Source: Trochalopteron elliotii
Lineage: Eukaryota > Chordata > Aves > Passeriformes > Leiothrichidae
Reading direction: 5' to 3'
Assembly: GCA_024734555.1 (NCBI GenBank)
Contig: JANPWX010000054.1
Coordinates: forward strand, 9,120,713 to 9,184,712
Length of the DNA stretch: 64,000 nucleotides
Shown here piece by piece: positions 42,675 through 54,057 of the stretch. The notes under the pieces are model-generated. The model was not told the origin of the DNA. It did not search any database and saw only the letters and a program-made list of their open reading frames with translations. The position numbers were made by a program, and so were the translations under genes. The stretch's first letter is position 1; each line of letters opens with the position of its first letter.

Positions 42675-44746
42675 CTATTAAGAGAGAGAAAGAAAATTCT
42701 TGTTACAGCATACTGGAGTGCCAGGAACTTTATTAGCAGATCAAAGATTTATTTTCTTACAGCTAGGTATAAAATAGACTTTACTGTCAGTAGAGGAAGA
42801 TTTTTAAAAGGAGGAATACTTCATTCTCCAAAAGGTTTATGTAGTACTATGAGATCACTGCTTCTAATCTTGATAATGATAGTTCAACTCATCCAACCAT
42901 TCCAACCACTGCTAAACTGCAAAGTTAACAAAGGAATTACAGAGCATTTCTTAATGAGCAATTAGTGGGATTCTTTGCTGCTGACTGGATTCTAACCATG
43001 CCTATCATAAAATTAAAAATTAAATTGGTAAGAGAGTACTTTGGATAAACTATGAGCCTGATTTTCATCCAATTTAGCCAGGTTTTATACTATTGTAATA
43101 CCTCTGACTTCAACACACTTACAAATACTCTCTCTAACTTCCCTACAGTAACTGGTCCCATCAAGCAAACTGTACACTGTCCCTCTGAGATGGTGTGCAG
43201 CCCACCTCCCACTAGCTGGTTGCATAATTGAGATAAAGGGCAAAAGGTACATTCAGTGGGGCACAGAACACAACCAATTTTCTGAAGGAAGGCTCACCTG
43301 CAAAAGTTTCAGAAATCTTTCCTTTAAAAGGATGTTGTACTTCACTGTGCATGTAGCTAGGAACAGAGAACCTGGCAGACTGAACCAAACCTCTCATTCA
43401 TCCAGGGTCTTACACTTACAAGTTTGGAATGTTTAAATTAATGCAGTAAACTCTAACAACACCACTTGTCATTAGAATATTATAATTTCTATTCTCATAC
43501 AGAGAATATGCCTGGTTTATATATTTACCAGCACCCCTTTATGTGAAAATACCTACCTCTTCTGCAACACTTTCAGCCTCCCTCTAGTTTCTTCCCTAAC
43601 TTGGGTAGTCAGTGAACCCATTGATTCATATACATTTGGCCAACATGGAAATAGTCTCCCTTTATTTATTGGTCTCTTCACTTCTTTTTAAAATTCCCTT
43701 ATACTTTTCATTTCCATATATGATACTCTCACTTATGTTATTTCTTCTTTCCTCCTGCTTACACAGCTAATAAAGCTTTTAGAAGGCAATGTCTGTTACC
43801 AGAGAAGAGAAGAACTGAGGACAGTAACAGAGGCCATCTTACCACTAATTCTCAGAAGGCAAGAAGTCTCTTAAGGATGCCAGAGAAAAAAACTGAAATA
43901 GTTGCTCTTCTGTTTTGAAATGTCTTTTTAAGAGGTTTATGAAGAGCAGGTATCAGCTGGTGGCACAAGCTGTTGAACATGGGATGGATGGAGAATGCAG
44001 CCCTCCAGCTTGGTAATACGTAAGCTTACCAAAGCCTTGCCATGCAAAGATTAACCTTAATTCTGAACCATCTCAGCCTTGGTAATTGAGAGATCCACAA
44101 ACTAGAAATTGCAATAAAGCATTGTGAAGATCAAAGGAAACAGGGGAGAGGTGTTTAGTTTTTGCTAAGTAGGAAGTGGCTACTAATGACTTTATTAGGC
44201 ACATTTTCAGTGGAGTAAAACAGGCACAAAAATCAAAGAGCTTGAATATATTTGTACAATGTATTTACAGGCACGATGGATTTTAAAAGGAAAATTATGA
44301 AGTTATAATAGGAGAAAATGACTTGATCAAGAGATGATTTCTTCAGCTTAAGGAAAAATAAAGATTAACTTTGATGAAGAAAAGAGGACCCCGAGGAAAG
44401 AGATTAGTGAAGACTGATGGTAAGGATGAAATAATGTAGACAGGGAAAAAAAGTAAAAAGCACATATATTTTCAGGAAGAATTAAATATATAATAAGCAT
44501 GTAACAGCAGAAGGAAAGTATTTAGGATGAAAAGGTAATTTTTTTAAAAAAGCAAAAATTTCAAGACAGAGAGGTTTGGACACTTCTATCTGATTTTGCA
44601 GACTGTAGAAATAACTGAACAGTGTCTTCCATGAAAATTAACTTGACCATTTTTAGCCTGAATTACTTCCCATGCTATTTTTTTCAAAGGAAGAGAATAA
44701 AATAGAGCTTCAACATGGGTATTGAGGAAGCTTTACCTTTCCACAA

Positions 44747-44760
44747 TTTTTTTTTTTTTT
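44747..44760. repeat. Poly(T) tract, 14 bp
   Basis: Uninterrupted T run in intron 8, following CCACAA. Confidence 0.9.
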
Positions 44761-47689
44761 GAAGGTACAACTGTGACATCTTACAATATGCAAATATTTA
44801 CAGCTGAAGACTGCAGAGGTACTAATGCCCCTTATTTCATTGACAGGCAAACATCATCAAATGCTGCCATCTCCGATTTCTGTTCAGAATAAATAGCCAA
44901 AATGTATAATATTTGTTTAGCAGTGATTTTTACCTGCCCATCTACTGAGTCGTTCTTACATATCCTGTGCCTACAGACATGGCTGAGTGATAAAACTGTA
45001 CTGGTTTGTGTTTCCTAAAGCCTCTACACATGCCCTGAATTCACAGGATACTCCCACAGACCCAGTTATATACTTGAATCTGATCTAAGAAAGCTGACAC
45101 ACAAATCTCATGAAAGCATGATTTGCCTGTTGATGCTGCACCTGAAAACCCCTGCATGTGGCATTCACTGCAGCATGTCAGTGGGATATATGCATGTGAA
45201 GGAAGTCTATCAGATACCCCAGGATCAGACAAAGGCATGTGGCAAACTGCACCCAGTTAGAACAGCTATCAAATCCTGTCTTCTGATTTCTACCTCTGAA
45301 CTGATACCCAAAAGCTGGGACTGCCACAGCCCTGACCTAAAGGCATAAATCCTTTGAAAACAGTGGACTTGTGCAATGTACCTCATTAACTTGAAGACCT
45401 AAAGCTGGTGCAGGGTAACAAAACTCTCTAATATGGTTCCTCAGTGCATATGGACTTAAAGGAGACCTCTAACAAGAAAAGTTATTTTGTATGGCAGCTG
45501 CTACTAACCCCTTAGATATTTACTGTCCCATTCATTTCAGTTTACTTCTTGGGTTGACAGACAGAACTGAACCCTAAATTTTATTTTTAATGCAGTCTTT
45601 TGTTTTCCTAATTTCTACTTTGAAGACACAGGAAGTTACCTTTTAGTAAAAGCAAAAACTCATATACCTTTGTTATTTGAAAACTATTAGAAGTGTCATT
45701 GAAATACAGAATATGTATATATGTACACTATATATATAGTTTCAAAATGTCATAAAACATGAAATTCACAAAAAACCCCCAATCCCACAGCGATGGTCAG
45801 GAAGAGACAACATCAGAAGTAATGTTCTATTTTTGATTATTACACGTAAGTGTTGGTCAGGGGATAAAGTGAAGGAAATAATGGTCTTCAAATATGATTG
45901 ATTTTACAGATATACTTTGTATTTCAGCAAAGTACAATGGAAAACTAACTGTGGGAATGGTGCAGAATAAAAATTAAAATTCTGTTGAATGGAATTTCCC
46001 TTGCAAGTCAAAAATCCAGATTTGTGTCATGGAGGTGTTACCTCCTACCTATAACAAGATTTCATTTCTTCAGAAATGAAGTGTATTTTACTAAAGTTCT
46101 TTTCATTGTAACATTTTTTTTTTCAAAAACTGTTTCAGATACATTGAACTCATTCCATGTGTAAAAGAAGAATTTAGTATACAAAACTGTTGGAATTACT
46201 GAGGTAGGAAAAAAACCCCATAAACAAACAAACAACTAAACAAAAGAAGCTAGTCATGAACTAATTCTCTATGCTAAAAGATTTCTGATTAAAAGTCTTT
46301 CCAGGTGGCAATTCAAATACACTCACCAGCAACTTTTAATCACTTCGATGAAAAACATCCTCCTGATTTTTGCCCTGGTCAATCAAGTCCTTTCCTTTAA
46401 TTTGCCATGCTTTACCAGTTTTCTATTCTCAATATAAAAACCAAGTTTTTGAGAGTTGCTTGAAATTTTTCTTGGTTTTAATTGAAAGGCTAATTGAAGC
46501 TCTTTGAGTTTTTCATAAGATGCCTTCTTATCAGTGTGATGTTTTACTATTTTTTTTTGCCTCCACAGCACAATAGGAAAATAAAACTGTGGACACTTAT
46601 CAAGTTTTACTCATCTCTGTCAGCAAACTTGACATGTGAGTCGTTGCCAAGCAAGGGAGTAATATGAGATAAGATCATAATCATTGTGCACTTTACTGAT
46701 ATGCTGTAATCAAATGTGGCAGATTTAGGATGTTCAGGAGGAACTGTGCTAAAATCTCTAAGCAAGCACTAATGGAAAGGTTAATATGATGGTAGTTAGC
46801 AGACACCAGCGAAAGCAGTTTGTCACTAGAGCTGAATTTAAACCAGGCACATTCAAAGTCTTTAGCTCAAGGGGGCAATAAAAATATAGAATGGGTAGAC
46901 TTAATACACTACTTCCTTTCTTTTTATTGTCTAGCTACCAGAGGGTACCAATAATTTCTTATGCTTCATATTTTGGAGGCATCTGTGAAACTCATTCATT
47001 AGCATAAACTCAGAGTGTATTTTTATGCCTAACAATACAGATTATAGAAATGAAAATTGACAGTGATAAAAAGTCTTGATTTCTACAAAGCAGCCACGTG
47101 AATTTGGGAAACATAAAATGGAATGGGACAGCCCACAGTTTTAATAGCTAAAACAGTGATGGCACTGATGTACCTGCTGGTGTATGGTTCTAAAGAAATC
47201 TAAATTGCAGAACAAAAGCTGTCAGTCTTTCCCTCTTTTTTTGTATGCAACCAACCACACACAGAAGTGGCACATTCTGTAAGCGATGTGGTTTGAATTG
47301 CGCGGCTTCTATTATTTATGCAAAATGGGTGTTGAGCAGTCAAACTCCTCTCTATTCTTTTACACTGCAAACAAATCAATTAAGGTGGGTCTTATTCCCG
47401 TGAAAAAAAACAACATGTAAAAGGATTTATGTGTGTTCGGTTCTGCAATTTAGATTTCAGTAAGATCACTTACTATCTGTAAAATTAGCACAAGCCTTGT
47501 CACATTAATTATAGTATTTAAAACCTGCCTGTTTGAATTGGTTAGAGACCAATAGCTGATGGCTCTCCAGATTAAGCTATCTGAATGTAGCCAATGGGAG
47601 GTACTAGTCAAATAAATACCTCGAGAAGATGAAATCAAAAGCTCTGAAAATCACTGTAAAATCAACAGTATTTACTTCAGGAAAGTAGA

Positions 47690-48230
47690 GCATCAGACAT
47701 TTTTAGGGCTCAGATGGAAAACACCAACTCGAATATGTTTTGAAACACAATTTCCGCACTACCTTTTCTAAAAAGCAGCTGTTTGCAGAAGCATGGTTTA
47801 CATTAATCAGTACCTAACAATTTTATATACAACCTTCCTAAAATTCATTTGCATAATGATAATCCGCATATGGCAGGGTTTAAGTTATTTAAACGGTGTT
47901 ATATTTCACTATTTAGTCCTGCTTCACCACTGCTTTAGCAGCGAATCCTTCTGGAGTGTAATGCAGCTAATGAGGTAGCTTTTTAACTGAACAAACTGAC
48001 AGGTCCCATATCTGCAGAGGCAGCTTGAAACCGTGCCCAACCTCTCGGCTTCCCAAGAGGCTTTTCAAAATTCAATAAATAACATCTGTAGGCGATGTTG
48101 GGTGCAGACCTAGCAGAGTGCGTCATAACACTGAGCTGGCAGAACAAAGAAACCATGACGACTGCCAAGTTTCCATGGCAACCGCTGCGAGGCTTGGAGA
48201 GTATAATAGCACATCAATCATTGTCCAAAA
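47690..48230. promoter_or_regulatory. Candidate conserved enhancer-like block in intron 8
   Basis: Non-repetitive sequence with unusually many CpGs for this intron and dense developmental-factor motifs: an octamer ATTTGCAT at 47847-47854, TAATGA and CTAATGAG homeodomain cores, SOX-like AACAAAG and an RFX X-box. No open frame or splice structure explains it. Conservation cannot be tested from a single sequence. Confidence 0.35.
48169..48182. promoter_or_regulatory. Perfect palindromic RFX X-box in intron 8
   Basis: GTTTCCATGGCAAC matches the symmetric RFX consensus GTTNCCATGGNAAC at every fixed position. It lies 115 bp into intron 8 from the exon 8 donor. Next to it are a TGCGTCATAA CRE/C-EBP-like site (about 48119-48128) and a SOX-like AACAAAG (about 48143). 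That RFX factors bind such sites is established; binding here is inferred from the motif alone. Confidence 0.45.
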
Positions 48231-48297
48231 GAACTTCATTATCAGCAAGAAAAAAACCTTTAGGATCTGTTTAGTGTGCAATTGTGGGTTAACTCAC

Positions 48298-48333
48298 CTC
48301 AAAGCCTTGCTCTCTAGCAAAAGTGGCAGCTTC
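48298..48333 (-). CDS. ADK: ADK coding exon 8 (36-bp microexon)
   Basis: This 36-bp exon encodes exactly 12 residues, EAATFAREQGFE, equal to human short-isoform residues 226-237. They follow the FGNET segment that ends the previous exon in human ADK. On the minus strand the acceptor is a pyrimidine/T-rich tract ending TTTCAG, and the donor is GAG|GTGAGT, a near-perfect consensus. Both ends are phase 0, so skipping would remove 12 residues without a frameshift. The segment belongs to the large alpha/beta domain of the PfkB/ribokinase fold. The smallest human ADK exon is also 36 bp, which supports the match. It lies 5.6 kb upstream of exon 9, and a regulatory-looking block starts about 100 bp into the following intron. 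Confidence 0.96.
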
Positions 48334-50354
48334 CTGAAATAATAAGAAAAGAACAGTTAATTATAAAGTGCTAGATAATGAAGAAATAACACATTTTGAA
48401 ACTCATTCAGTCAGTTTTCCTTTTACATGATTATCTCAATATAGCCATGTACAGTTGTTCAATTCTGATAGTCGCACCAAAAGCTTCCCCCTCTTCCCTC
48501 AAGCCCAACAACAGCACAATGTCAACACATTTCACAAGTTCAAAGAAAGAAGGTACAGTATGTTTTTTTCCAAGCGAGGAAAGTTACTTCTGCAGATAGA
48601 ACTTGAACTAGGAATTATCCCTCAGACAGATTTTTAATTGAAATTGTATCATATCTCCACTTCTGTATGGCACTTCATGGGACACATGTTATCAAGCCAT
48701 TTAAAAAAAATCATTTGTCATCTACAGTGTATTAAAAAACCAGCATCACTAAATGTGTTCAGACCCTTGTGGTAGAATCAGATAAACACTTAAAAATATT
48801 CTGATGTCTTAATCACTGCTTTAAGCAATTTGACTATGTTCTTTTCCTGAAAGAACAGAGGAAACATCATGGTATCAGAATGTCCTCATGACTTATTTAT
48901 ATTAATTGGTGCAATTAAAAATCTGTTTTGAAATAAAAGCAAGGGGATGGAAAACAATAGCAATGTTTTTCCCTTACTCACTTTCTATCTTAACATTGGA
49001 AATATTGCAGAAAACTGTTGAAGTCTTTATGTTTTAACTTGCATTCTTCCAGATTATCTTTGCCAAGTGATATTAACAGAGGGGTGATCTTGAGCCAAAA
49101 TGGTGAGCTGATTTACCTAAACAGAAATAACTACTGTACCAAACCAATCCAGCGTGCCTATGAGAGGTTTCAGTGCTTCAGAAAACACACAGTTGTGGAC
49201 CTACATGATCTGTCAATTTGGGGGCAATAGAAGAATTTGAAGTGGGTACAATTGATTATAACAACAGTAAGTTGAGGTTAATAAAATGTGATAAGCTGAA
49301 AAGCACAACTCCTCAGGCTGCTTCACTGCAGAAACATAAGGCTGACCGGGTTACCCTTAGCTGATGTTGACAGAAAAACTGAATCATGGTCCTGACAATT
49401 GGGTGCGGGCAAGGTTAGCCACTTTGACAATTTACTTACAATTGAATCCCTTCTTGTACATCACACAGTCAATGACATTTGCTAGCCTGGCTGTCAAGAA
49501 GGAGTGTAGGGTTCAAAGATATCATGCAGTGTTTTCCTAAACCAGCATGTGATTAACAAAGCCTATGCTCATACGAAAAAAGGAGCCTTGCAAGCTTCCA
49601 CTCTGAAGTGATGCACTTACAATGAACTGCAACACAATCAAGAAAACCTCAAATGAGACTATGACACAGAATAAAAGAAAATAAAATAAGAGAAATAAGG
49701 GAGTGATAAGGGGGAAGAGAATAAGAAAACTGATTAAAAATTATGTCTTGTGGCCAGCCTCAGGTTTTTGGTCATGCAATTGAAATTGGAAGTTACACTG
49801 ATCTGTCCTAAGGGATTTCTTTAAAATCCCAATACAGCAGGACATTAACATCTGTGTTAAACTATTGTCTGGCCAGGAAATTGGACACCAGTACATGAAA
49901 TAAAAACTGTTCCAGTGAAGTGCTGCTTTCTTGTGTGGGAGACTTTGAGAGAATTCATCTTAATTTTCTGCACTGGGGCACCCATGCATAGCACATGTGT
50001 TTTGGAAGACCTGGCCCTGCCACAAGAAAGGATAAATGATTGCACATTTGTTAAAAAGTATCTCGTCTTCAGATTCTCCTGTAAGAGCGTCATCTTTTAG
50101 CCTGGTGTGCTGCCCAGCTACATGAATAATGGCAGCCAGCATAAAATCATAGATTTTCCTGCAGTTGACCTCTAATCTAAGGGTGCCTGAACACGCCAAA
50201 GAGCAACAGCAATCTTAATTTTCTTCTCTCCTATCAACCGAACCTCAGAATGACTCCCGAGCAGCTTATTTCAATAAGGATTGTGCCTACAGTCCTCTAA
50301 AAACCAGCCTCTCTCAGAATGAGATCCCTTTAAGAATTAAGGCCTTTCTGGGGG

Positions 50355-50376
50355 AAAAAAAAAAAAAAAAAAAAAA
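50355..50376. repeat. Poly(A) tract, 22 bp
   Basis: An uninterrupted run of 22 A after GGGG. No retroposon body was recognised next to it. Confidence 0.95.
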
Positions 50377-50679
50377 GAGCTCAAAACACACATTTGGACT
50401 GTACAGTTTGGTGTTTGTGAAAGGCTGAGAAATGTGAAGCAGGCTCTGCCAGGGACAGTTCAAAGTAAATTAACCAGATAAAAGCGATGAGAACCTTTTA
50501 GTATCTATTCACAATAACAGTGAGAACAGGAAACAAGCAGAACCCATCTGTGCAGCCCTAGGGCACCTCATACTGAGCTTCACGTCTCTAATAAAGTAGT
50601 CAGGTTAAAGTCTAAGTGGATGTAACATGTGGAGACTGCTTGGGTTACAGCGGCCAGCCGGGGCGTTCCCTAATGCAGG

Positions 50680-50700
50680 TGATAATCAGTATGATAATCA
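50680..50700. promoter_or_regulatory. Paired TGATAATCA motifs
   Basis: TGATAATCA occurs at 50680-50688 and again at 50692-50700, a 12-bp period. Each copy contains the GATA-factor core TGATAA. The surrounding 50640-50900 has several CpGs and no repeat identity. Confidence 0.3.
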
Positions 50701-51384
50701 CTATATTTACAGGCTTTCCATTTTATATCTGACATTGAAAATCACGAAGAAGGAGGGATTAAGGAAATAAACAACCTACACAGAAGCTTTACTGCTCCCC
50801 AGAGAATGCAGCATTTTCATTCATGCGTGACATGCGACAACAGCAGAGCAAAACAGCGACAGAACAGAATTTTCTTAGGAGGCTTCATTTCACATCACGA
50901 GTTCTTTCAGTTTTGATAAACTTTACACATTATTCATTCATTACTCCAACTCAGCGTTTTCAGAGCTGTTTTCTGTTACTGCCTACAGAACATTTCATAA
51001 AACCCTCTCCCCACCTTATCACTGTTTCATACTAAATATATTAAAAACTCACACTCCTTTTTCTGTATAATCTTTTTACTAACTGTGACAGCAAATTTAT
51101 TGTTGCACCACCTAAAGTAGAAATGAGATTTGTTTTTAGTTGTGAAATGTCATTTGGCTCATGCTGTTTGGGGGAAAAAAATCCTAAGTACACTCATGCT
51201 GACAAAACCTCTGTGCAACACTACTTAATGAGAGTAACACAATGTCACCAAAGTTAACACACACCCTCTCTTTGCACAATAGTGAGCAGTTTACACAGGA
51301 AAGCGAGATTAATTAAGGAGATAACAATAAAAAAAACAACTTCCTTTAGTGCTGCCCTTGCTGTTATATTAGAATTTGCTTGCT

Positions 51385-51485
51385 AGCCGAAAACTATTTC
51401 CATTCTTGTATGCATTTTACTGCTGTTGGAGTCCCAGCTGAAAACTATTTCCATTCTTGCATGTATTTTATTGCTGTCTGAGCCC
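51385..51485. repeat. 51-bp tandem duplication (two copies)
   Basis: Two adjacent copies start at about 51385 and 51436. Both contain GAAAACTATTTCCATTCTTG followed by ATGCATTTTACTGCTGT or the variant ATGTATTTTATTGCTGT, and end near GAGTCCC/GAGCCCC. A handful of substitutions separate them. Confidence 0.92.
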
Positions 51486-53237
51486 CAGCATTCAGTAAAA
51501 GGAACTGTTTATAATCTACACACAGGCTAATTTTAACGGGACTTGTTAAAATCCTGAGCCCTTTTATCAGCAGCAGTACAAACTATTTGTTTATAAGTAA
51601 ACAGAAACATACCCTCCAAACACAGAATCCATCAGTCTCTGCAATCCTAGGAGTAATACATAATCCTATATTAGCCCCCTGTGTTGGAATACTTTTATGA
51701 TTATAGAGTTAAAATGGCTCAACTTCAATAATTGCATGTTCAGTTTGCCACAAGACACAGAAGGCACACCATATATTGAATACTCTTGACACATCCAAAT
51801 TTTTTTTGTTGGTACCAAGGTTTTATGATTACTTGATCAAATTACAGCCAAAATGGTAACAACACGCATAGTGGGTTAAAATTAATTAATATAGGCCAAC
51901 ATAAAACTCATGCAATTGCACTGAACAGCACTTGAAACCATGTATTGCCAAAATTAGCTGACAAAGGCTGTTTCAAAAACACCAGCAACATTATTATCTA
52001 CAATATGCATTTTAACCTTTGTATGGGGAAAAAAAAGAGCACTGAAAACTAAATTTGCATTTCATTGCTGAAATCAACATTATCTCATAAAGAAATGATA
52101 AAACAGCAGGACAGCAATGATACCCTTGCACACTGAATGCATTTCCCATAATTGCACAAAAAAGCGAATGCAGGGGACACTGAAGATAATCCCTCCCCTG
52201 CCATCCCTCTTGGTAGGGAAAACATCTCACACAATAACCTCAACTCACATATTACAGTACTACCCCCCAGATTTGATTTACTGTTTTTAATTGGGAGATT
52301 ACTGACAGGTTTTGAGGGAGTTCCTACTTCATCAACTGTAAACTTCCTGACTTGTCCAAAATATACCCTATTCACATTTTCAGGAATACCATCCTCTTTT
52401 CTGTGCACAGCAAGTCTGTGACGCAGAGGGTTCAGCCCGGCCCATGAATCGATGCAGTCTCAAGCCTGCACACACACAGAGCATGTGTAACTGCAGAGAA
52501 AGCTCCTTGCAGGCCAGTGCAGAGCAGAGTGCATAACAGCAAAAATAAATAAAAAAGCAAACTTGAGTGGACTCACTCAATGAGAAACAATAAATGACCA
52601 TGAGGACCATATATGTCTCTGCATTTGACGGGACAATTCCTACTGGTAACAACCATGTTTGGTTGTAATTTGAATTGTACTTCCACCACTGTACCTTACA
52701 AGCCTTTCTAGACTGCTAAAATCTTCTAAAAATGACTCTTAAACATTTCCTTCCTTTCCTTCATTTCAGAAGTATGGATTGTTAGTTTTCTGCTATTTAT
52801 ACTGTTTCCTTGAACACAATGAATGCTATGATTATCTTGCTCAGGTAATTCCCTTTTTCTTCAGTATAATCATTTACTACCATTCATCCCACTCCTGAGT
52901 TCACCTCCAATCCTGGCATAAATTTGTGTTCTTTGTATCCTCCCTTGCTTTCTACTGATTGTACTGTTTGTGGCAACAAAGTTGCTTTCACAAATCTCTA
53001 ACATTAAAACCCTGTTATCTAAAAGGAACAGGCAACAACGGAAATAAATGAAGATATAGGGAAGATTTCTGTAGAAGTGATGCCACTGATATCTACAACT
53101 TCATTCTGTAGAAGACAGACTCAAATAATCAAAGTTGGTTTAGATTGATAATCTCCTTTCTTAGAGGTAGCTGAAGATTCATATTTCTGAAAAAAACCCA
53201 TTTTTATTCATGATTTCCTAAAGGACAGCAGATTTGT

Positions 53238-53277
53238 AAAACAAAAAGCAAAACCAAACAAAAACAAAACCAAAAAG
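53238..53277. repeat. CAAAA-type low-complexity tract
   Basis: Irregular AAAAC/CAAAA units between 53238 and 53277. A similar A/C tract lies near 32686-32725. Confidence 0.8.
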
Positions 53278-54032
53278 TCATGTATTATTTGTCTCTCTGC
53301 ACTATAGAGACATTTACTGTAATATAACAAGGACTTGTTGTTCACCTTTCCTTAAACAGGCACATTTATCCTTCTCTCTGTCTGCACCTTCTATCATCTT
53401 TCCCTGTCCCTAACAAGGAGCTTTATTATACAATTCTGTGTTTTCAGAGCTATACCCTTGCTTTATATACGTCATAGGTATGGAGAACCTGATTTCAGTA
53501 GCATCTGTTGGGCCCTGTAAATTTGAGTGTGAGCCAAAAATAGGATACTCTCTTTCATTAAAATCTCCCTTCTTATTTTCTTGGAAGATAAGTAATGAAG
53601 AATGAATTATCAAGACCACCATGTGCCCTCCTTTTGGTACTTCCTTCCTAAAAAACTTGCCACAGTACAGGAGATAAGCTAGTTCTTAAGAAAGAGACCT
53701 AGTGAGCTGTACCATGCCATGCTTTCTACTCTTCCAGCTTCAGGCCAGTTTATACTAAATATGACCCTGGAAACAGGGCATAAGGCACAGAAAGGACAAT
53801 GGGTTTTCAATCGTTGCCTTTGAATTGTAACAAAGATGTCATAAATACATCCACTAACTTCATGGCAGAGTTGGTGGGGTGTTCTATCAAACCCAGGTAT
53901 TTAATGCAGCCCACAAATGTGCAGCAATATGATCTGTCTTTATACCACTTTTTCCTGTATATGATTCACAAAGCCAAACTAAGGTAAATCTGACTTTATT
54001 CCCTGTCCCAATTTTAGGAAAATAATAGATTC

Positions 54033-54057
54033 ATATATATATATATACACACACACA
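54033..54057. repeat. (AT)n(AC)n compound microsatellite
   Basis: Alternating AT followed directly by ACACACACACAC. Confidence 0.95.

Larger units (their letters stand above)
42675..48297 (-). other. ADK: ADK intron 8 (5.6 kb)
   Basis: Donor GTGAGT at the exon 8 side, acceptor TTAATAG at the exon 9 side. It contains poly(T) at 44747-44760 and an alternating TA-rich palindromic patch near 45716-45740. Two stretches near its 5' end, 47281-47450 and 47690-48230, look like conserved non-coding DNA, with octamer, homeodomain, SOX-like and RFX motifs. No gene was recognised. Confidence 0.9.
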
